A DNA stretch of 64,000 nt, from contig NW_024040485.1 in NCBI RefSeq assembly GCF_014851395.1, positions 6,286,104 through 6,350,103 of the forward strand, in the 5' to 3' direction. Below, in pieces: positions 59,834-64,000 of this stretch. The notes under the pieces were generated by a model, which saw only the letters and a program-made list of their open reading frames with translations, did no database searches and had not been told where the DNA came from. The translations under genes and the position numbers were made by a program. Numbering within the stretch: position 1 is the stretch's first letter; each line of letters opens with the position of its first letter. The DNA is from Micropterus salmoides. Its lineage: Eukaryota > Chordata > Actinopteri > Centrarchiformes > Centrarchidae.

Positions 59834-59875
59834 AGAACTGAAGAAGTCCTTTGGATGAGGGACGAAACGTCTTCT
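59834..59875 (+). ncRNA. Hammerhead-like motif in the Penelope 3' region
   Basis: CTGAAGA (59838-59844), a GTCC/GGAC helix (59846-59849 with 59860-59863), GAAAC (59864-59868) and GTC (59869-59871) occur in hammerhead order, and AGAA (59834-59837) pairs with TTCT (59872-59875) as helix I. Self-complementary ACGT after GAA could form helix III between two copies. One extra A (59845) sits between the core and helix II, which may abolish cleavage. Penelope-like elements are known to carry such ribozymes. The sequence could instead be a plain hairpin. Confidence 0.4.
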
Positions 59876-59972
59876 AGTATCTTCAACCAAGTCCAGTTGC
59901 CTGTAACTTTAACCTTCTTTGGATAACTATGACTTGGATGACTGGGAACCATTACAGAAATGTCCTCTCTCA

Positions 59973-60129
59973 TGTGTGGCCGAGCGCAGCAGATACGTAG
60001 TATATGTTACGGATGTAGGATATAGGTAACGCAGGGAGGGGAATAACAGCGAGCTCATAAGATGTGGTCTGGAGTCACTGTGTGTTTGCGACTAATGTGT
60101 AACTTGCGTCCGAGTCTCAAACTCAAGTC
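59973..60129. repeat. Right part of the inserted repeat
   Basis: Starts right after the Penelope target duplication and continues GTGTGGCCGAGCGCAGCAGA. GCGTCCGAGTCTCAAACTCA and AGTCCCCATCTCTGG at its end recall the GAGTC-rich repeat near 3000. Exact border with the mariner is approximate. Confidence 0.45.
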
Positions 60130-60535
60130 CCCATCTCTGGTAGGCAGTTCCTTGATTATAAAGGCACTGATGCAATTGACTGGTCCCCACATTCCCCAGA
60201 CCTGAATCAAACAGAGAACCTGTGGGACGTTATGTATTGTGCATCCAATTGCACCAAGTAGCACCACAGACTATCTAGGAGCTCACGGATGCCTTGATCC
60301 AGGTCTAGAAGGAGATCCATACCCAAACCTTATCGGGAGTGTATACAGACACATGAAGGCCATACAGAGTTACATTATGAGTTGCCTCGATGAAAGTCAT
60401 GCAACATGTTATGTCATTTTGTTCTCAATGAATTATACAATGTACAGTAAAAATGTGGAACTTTAAACGATTTGTTTATTGAGATATAATGTTTGATTTA
60501 AGTGTTTCCTCAGTTAATTTGAGCAGCGTATATAA
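60130..60535 (+). pseudogene. Tc1/mariner element, 3' part with the transposase C-terminus
   Basis: The frame near 60170-60230 reads GTDAIDWSPHSPDLNQTENL with the ENLW segment that contains the last catalytic acid of Tc1/mariner transposases. It is followed by CIQ-containing EGHTELHYELP-type sequence and a stop-rich tail. AATTTGAGCAGCGTATATA at about 60517 looks like the right terminal repeat (TGAGCAGTGTAT type). Several stops and shifts are present, so the gene is dead. It joins the part at 56700-57085 if the 3-kb insertion is taken out. Confidence 0.75.
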
Positions 60536-61539
60536 AACTAAATTAAAGAAATCCCAAACCTTTCATTCCATAAATGACTGTGTGATATCCAGCTACATGA
60601 GTCTAAATCTATTGTGTGTCTCGCATCCTTTCTGTTGCCCAGTCTGTCTGAACACAGTATATTATTGGAAATAATCCACTGTTTGTGTCAACTAATGATA
60701 AAATCCTGTCAGGAAGTGAAACGCCGTTGAAATAAAATTCCTCCAGAATCATTTAATCTTCCCCCGACTCTGCTGGCTGACCAGCCATCCATCCATCTTG
60801 CATGCCTGCACACCATGTTCACAAGCCAAGACCTACATTCAATTACAACAACATCATCACATTACAATAAAAAAATCAATCCAAATAAATCAATATTACA
60901 CTTGTGCATCATTAGAAATAATCACTCATTACCTTCTTTCTCTCTCTGGACTGAAGGTAGGAGACGCAGAGTCATACGCATACAACCAATATTCAGGGTG
61001 GTAATTATGATCTGCACAATTAATTTCCTCACCAGCTTAGCGGCTGCGCTCTAATAACGGATGATTTGGGCTCTGATGAATTTCCTTTCAACAACATTTT
61101 TAATGAAGGAGGTGAATTGAAATGCTATTTTCAGGTTATAATGAAAACCTATTTCCCTCTTTTCCTGAAATGAGGTCATTAGGGGATAATAATAGTAATA
61201 AGCTCAGGTGAAATCAATGTACTCCAGTTATCTACACTGTTTTCTCTTTTTCTTCTCGCCTTTTAAAAAAAGTATTTCTTAGAGATATTTTCAAACATTG
61301 TATTTTTAGCCAAAAATGACTGTATGTCAAAAATGACATATAGTCCTAAACAATATATTTGCTACTGTCATCAAAATCCTTTTTCATAATAACACAAAAT
61401 ATAGTATTCGATAAATAGTGTATTTTCTGTTACGGGGAAATCCATATGTATTCCAGTAAAGTGCACAAAGATGTTCAACGGATTTAGCAGGGATATTGTC
61501 TTACTGTAGTAAATGGGTGTTCAATACAGTAAACGGCAG
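60536..61539. other. Non-coding DNA with a candidate conserved block
   Basis: 60950-61200 is repeat-free and AT-rich with AATTAATTTCC and TAATGAAGG cores. No coding signal. Confidence 0.35.
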
Positions 61540-61950
61540 AGCAACAGTAACACGTGAAGTTTGGAGATGTTCTTGAGTTGGTAGAAGGCAGACTTGGTGA
61601 GTTTGACATGTGACTCAAATGAGGGGGTGGAGTCCAAGATGACACCAAGGTTGTGGGATGGGGAGATGCAGTATCCATCTACACTGAGGAGTACATCTCT
61701 TCTATAGATCTGTTTTGCTGCTGTTTAGTTTGAGTAGGTTAGATGACATCCAGATTTTTATTTCATTCAGGCAGTTAATATGTGACAGAGGGGGAAGCTG
61801 AAAAGGATGGCTTGGTGCTAAGATACAGCTGTGTCATCACTGTAACAGTGGAAACTGAGACCACTGACCATTGTGGCAGATTATCTGGTCAAGGGGAAGC
61901 ATGTAGATGGTGAAAAGGAGGGGTCTTTGAGGGTGACGAAGCGAGGAAAT
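61540..61950. repeat. Teleost interspersed repeat, probably LINE-derived
   Basis: Contains GATGACACCAAGGTTGTGGG, then TTGAGTAGGTTAGATGACAT, GTGTCATCACTGTAACAGTG and AAGGGGAAGCATGTAGATGG. The order matches a widespread fish repeat often linked to LINE 3' regions. Class assignment is tentative. Confidence 0.5.
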
Positions 61951-62059
61951 GCATAGTTGCAAGACATTTGGGCATGGCAGGTATTGCATGACTCCTTCTT
62001 GTACAGTAACTGGCTTGAAATCAGCCCTTAGGTCAGCCAACAATGTTCCCTTTCTCTAT

Positions 62060-62170
62060 TCAGTTCAATTCAAATTTGTTTATTGGCATGAATGTTAATA
62101 CAACAGTATTTCCCAAGCTTCAAGGAAAATACAACATATAGACATATAGTTCATCGAATAAAATAAAATA
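62060..62170. repeat. LINE-type tail fragment
   Basis: AATTCAAATTTGTTTATTGG followed by CATGAATGTTAATACAACAG resembles a fish repeat beginning TTTATTGGCATGAA. Short, non-coding. Confidence 0.45.
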
Positions 62171-62664
62171 TTATTTTCTATATATTGGATATAGAAGAAT
62201 ATTATCTAGTATTTTTAATTTCTACCTTTCTTTCAATATGCCTGTGTCTCCTTCTCGCAACAAAAACAGCAGCCGTCTGTCAACACTTGGCGCTTTGCAC
62301 CTTCCTTTCAAACGTATTAAATACAGATGCTGTTGCACTCACATGAAATTGCATTTAAGCTTGTTAGACCAAATGGCGTGTAGTAAATAAATGTATTTGC
62401 ATGTTACCCTCCCATTACTTTTCACAATAACCCCAAATTGCATATTCATTAAGGCAAAAGTAGTAAATGAACAACAGGTGCTATCTTGCAGTTTTGAAAG
62501 ATGTCATTCTCCGTGCACACCGTTAGTAGATCAGCTTGCATGTTAATTTACTGGTGATATCAGCTTTGCACACGTTCTTGCTCACGCAAACCTTTAGTAA
62601 ATCTGGCCCTTGATTTCCTGCATTCATTTGAGACATTTTCTGCACCACTTTATGGTGGAAATGT
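62171..62664. other. Unrecognised non-coding DNA
   Basis: Nothing recognised. Confidence 0.45.
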
Positions 62665-63361
62665 CTTTATTTATTTTAAGGGAAACAAAATTCAGGTGGC
62701 CAGTGACAAATCATAAAATAAAAATATAACTCAAATATAGAATATGATGCAGTAATCAGTAGCTTGTTTCTTAGCCCAAGTTATTTTTGGAAAAGACCGT
62801 GTTGCTACATGTCCCCAACGTCCCCAATGTAAATGACCCTGCCTCCCTGTTCCTTCCCTACAGGTTAAGTTACTCCCTGCTTACTGCTTAACCTCCACGC
62901 TTCACCAGCTCACTTTGTCCCTCGGCCCATCAGGGTCGCTTTGTCACGATCTGCTTCGCTACCACATGCCTCCTCCTCCGGCTGGCAGTGGCCACGGCTT
63001 TACTCCTTCAAGTGTTCGTGGGTGCACAATGTTGGGTACTGCAGCTGATTTTGAAGCTACTGCAGTCCCGGTAGCAAACAAATCAGTTATTTTTGCACTT
63101 TTATTTTTTATTTTTGGCTCGCAACACAAGAAACAGAGGGCAGAGGGGGAGGGACTTGGGGCTAGTAAGAGATGTAATTGGGCTAGCCCAGTGTCAGTAT
63201 AGAAAATGAACCAATGGGCCGCTGTCCATGCTCTCTGGGCAGGTACGTTGGCCCATTTTCTTTAACAGTTATATAAATAAATAATCTACTTATATCGGCC
63301 CTTTAGGTGCATTGGCCCACCAGGTATTTGCCCAGTATGCCAGATGACCAGTCCAACCCTG
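62665..63361 (-). mobile_element. hAT-type element copy B, inverted relative to copy A
   Basis: Read on the minus strand it begins CAGGGTTGGACTGGTCATCT and continues CTGGTGGGCCAATGCACC, the terminus of a common fish hAT family. Its interior matches 22035-23135 in reverse complement. It lacks the foldback element found in copy A. The other end is eroded. No intact transposase frame; the 95-codon frame at 62915 is chance. Confidence 0.62.
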
Positions 63362-64000
63362 ATGGAGAGAGAAAACTCATTTTTTGATCCTGTTTGAACT
63401 CTGAGTTACACACGTTTGTCAATTAAAAAGATAATTTTGTCCGTCAAGAAAGTTACAGTTTGTTGTAAAACAGTAAAGTTACATTTAGTTTTTTGTAAAA
63501 GTCGTTCACTGAACTACATCTCTCGTCTCGCACAATATACGTCACCAACATGTTAACGTGGTAATGCTAGCAATGTTCATTGCTTGGTTGCTGCTAGCTA
63601 GATAACTTCACATCATCCTCTCATGTAAGTTCTTTGACGTTAGCTTCAGTCACTGAGAGAAAAAGTAACGATCTCACATATGCAATGTCTTATACTTAAG
63701 CAGTTTTACATCAAACTACAACTTTATTGAATTTTAAATGTATATTTTAAATTAACCATCATCGTATGTGTAATTCAGAGCACAATTCAAACGGGATCAA
63801 AAAATTAGTACCATACATATTTTTTTCCAAATTAAGGTCCCATGGAGGTCCACCGAAAGGGGATGGACTTCGGCTTTCTATAGCATGATCCATGTTAACA
63901 AACTTACATTGGGAGCCTCTGTGTATAAAGCAGGGGCGACGCAGAAGTTGGAGAGATTAAATGGCCTCGAGGCAATTTTGGATGTATGGTGGAGTATTTA
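63362..64000. other. Non-coding DNA with a short repeat fragment
   Basis: AAGGTCCCATGGAGGTCCAC near 63834 and GGGGATGGACTTCGGCTTTC near 63858 are fragments of a fish repeat. The rest is unrecognised. Confidence 0.45.

Larger units (their letters stand above)
58553..59960 (+). mobile_element. Penelope-like element, truncated and internally deleted
   Basis: A 12-bp direct repeat TGTCCTCTCTCA (58541-58552 and 59961-59972) flanks it, fitting Penelope-type insertion. It starts within the N-terminal domain, so it is 5'-truncated. Its coding region jumps from the start of RT to the end of the GIY-YIG endonuclease. The closing segment contains a hammerhead-like structure. It interrupts the repeat of 57086-58540. 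Confidence 0.82.

Overview
The window looks like vertebrate, almost certainly teleost fish, nuclear DNA. It is AT-rich and lacks operon-like gene packing. Long stretches have no convincing coding sequence, and many interspersed repeats are of kinds typical of fish: hAT-type elements with 8-bp target duplications, tRNA-derived SINEs with an L2-type tail, a Tc1/mariner element, a Penelope-like element, a Ty3/Gypsy retrotransposon, solo LTRs, and CA, GT and TA microsatellites. I could not support any host protein-coding gene, tRNA, rRNA or CRISPR array. The open frames outside the mobile elements are short and show no recognisable domain. Calls of family names rest on recognised sequence and termini; no database was searched.

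Layout. 1-9.7 kb: plain non-coding DNA, a broad teleost repeat split by a solo LTR (1415-2027, target duplication TGCGG), and a non-autonomous hAT (8324-9372, target duplication GGAGGCAG). 9.7-26 kb: mostly unannotated DNA with a SINE, hAT ends, a second solo LTR (19402-20055, target duplication TGTTG), a hAT copy carrying a foldback element (22250-22442, target duplication CCCTAACC), and a TIR element (24554-25233). 26-41 kb: repeat tails, a perfect 20-bp hairpin (31955-32010), a hAT with a broken BED-finger relic and a nested LTR (33003-34632), and an LTR-like element (35633-36969).

41.5-49.1 kb: a Ty3/Gypsy retrotransposon with two LTRs, TATG target duplication, candidate primer-binding site and polypurine tract, and a gag-protease-RT-RNase H-integrase order. 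It is dead: the reverse transcriptase palm is deleted, several frameshifts and stops are present, and an 869-bp hAT sits in the 5' LTR. 49-56.6 kb: a broad teleost repeat, a hAT MITE (53122-53727) and two LTR-like elements. 56.7-60.5 kb: a Tc1/mariner transposase gene split by a 3-kb insertion, which itself contains a 5'-truncated, internally deleted Penelope-like element with a 12-bp target duplication and a hammerhead-like motif. 60.5-64 kb: non-coding DNA and further repeats, including a hAT copy inverted relative to the one at 22 kb.

The sequence therefore records a layered insertion history rather than a set of cooperating genes. A few AT-rich, repeat-free blocks look like possible conserved non-coding elements, but that is only a guess without alignments. 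I did not find a convincing new biological system. The most informative items are the nested insertions, the solo-LTR family and the hairpins.
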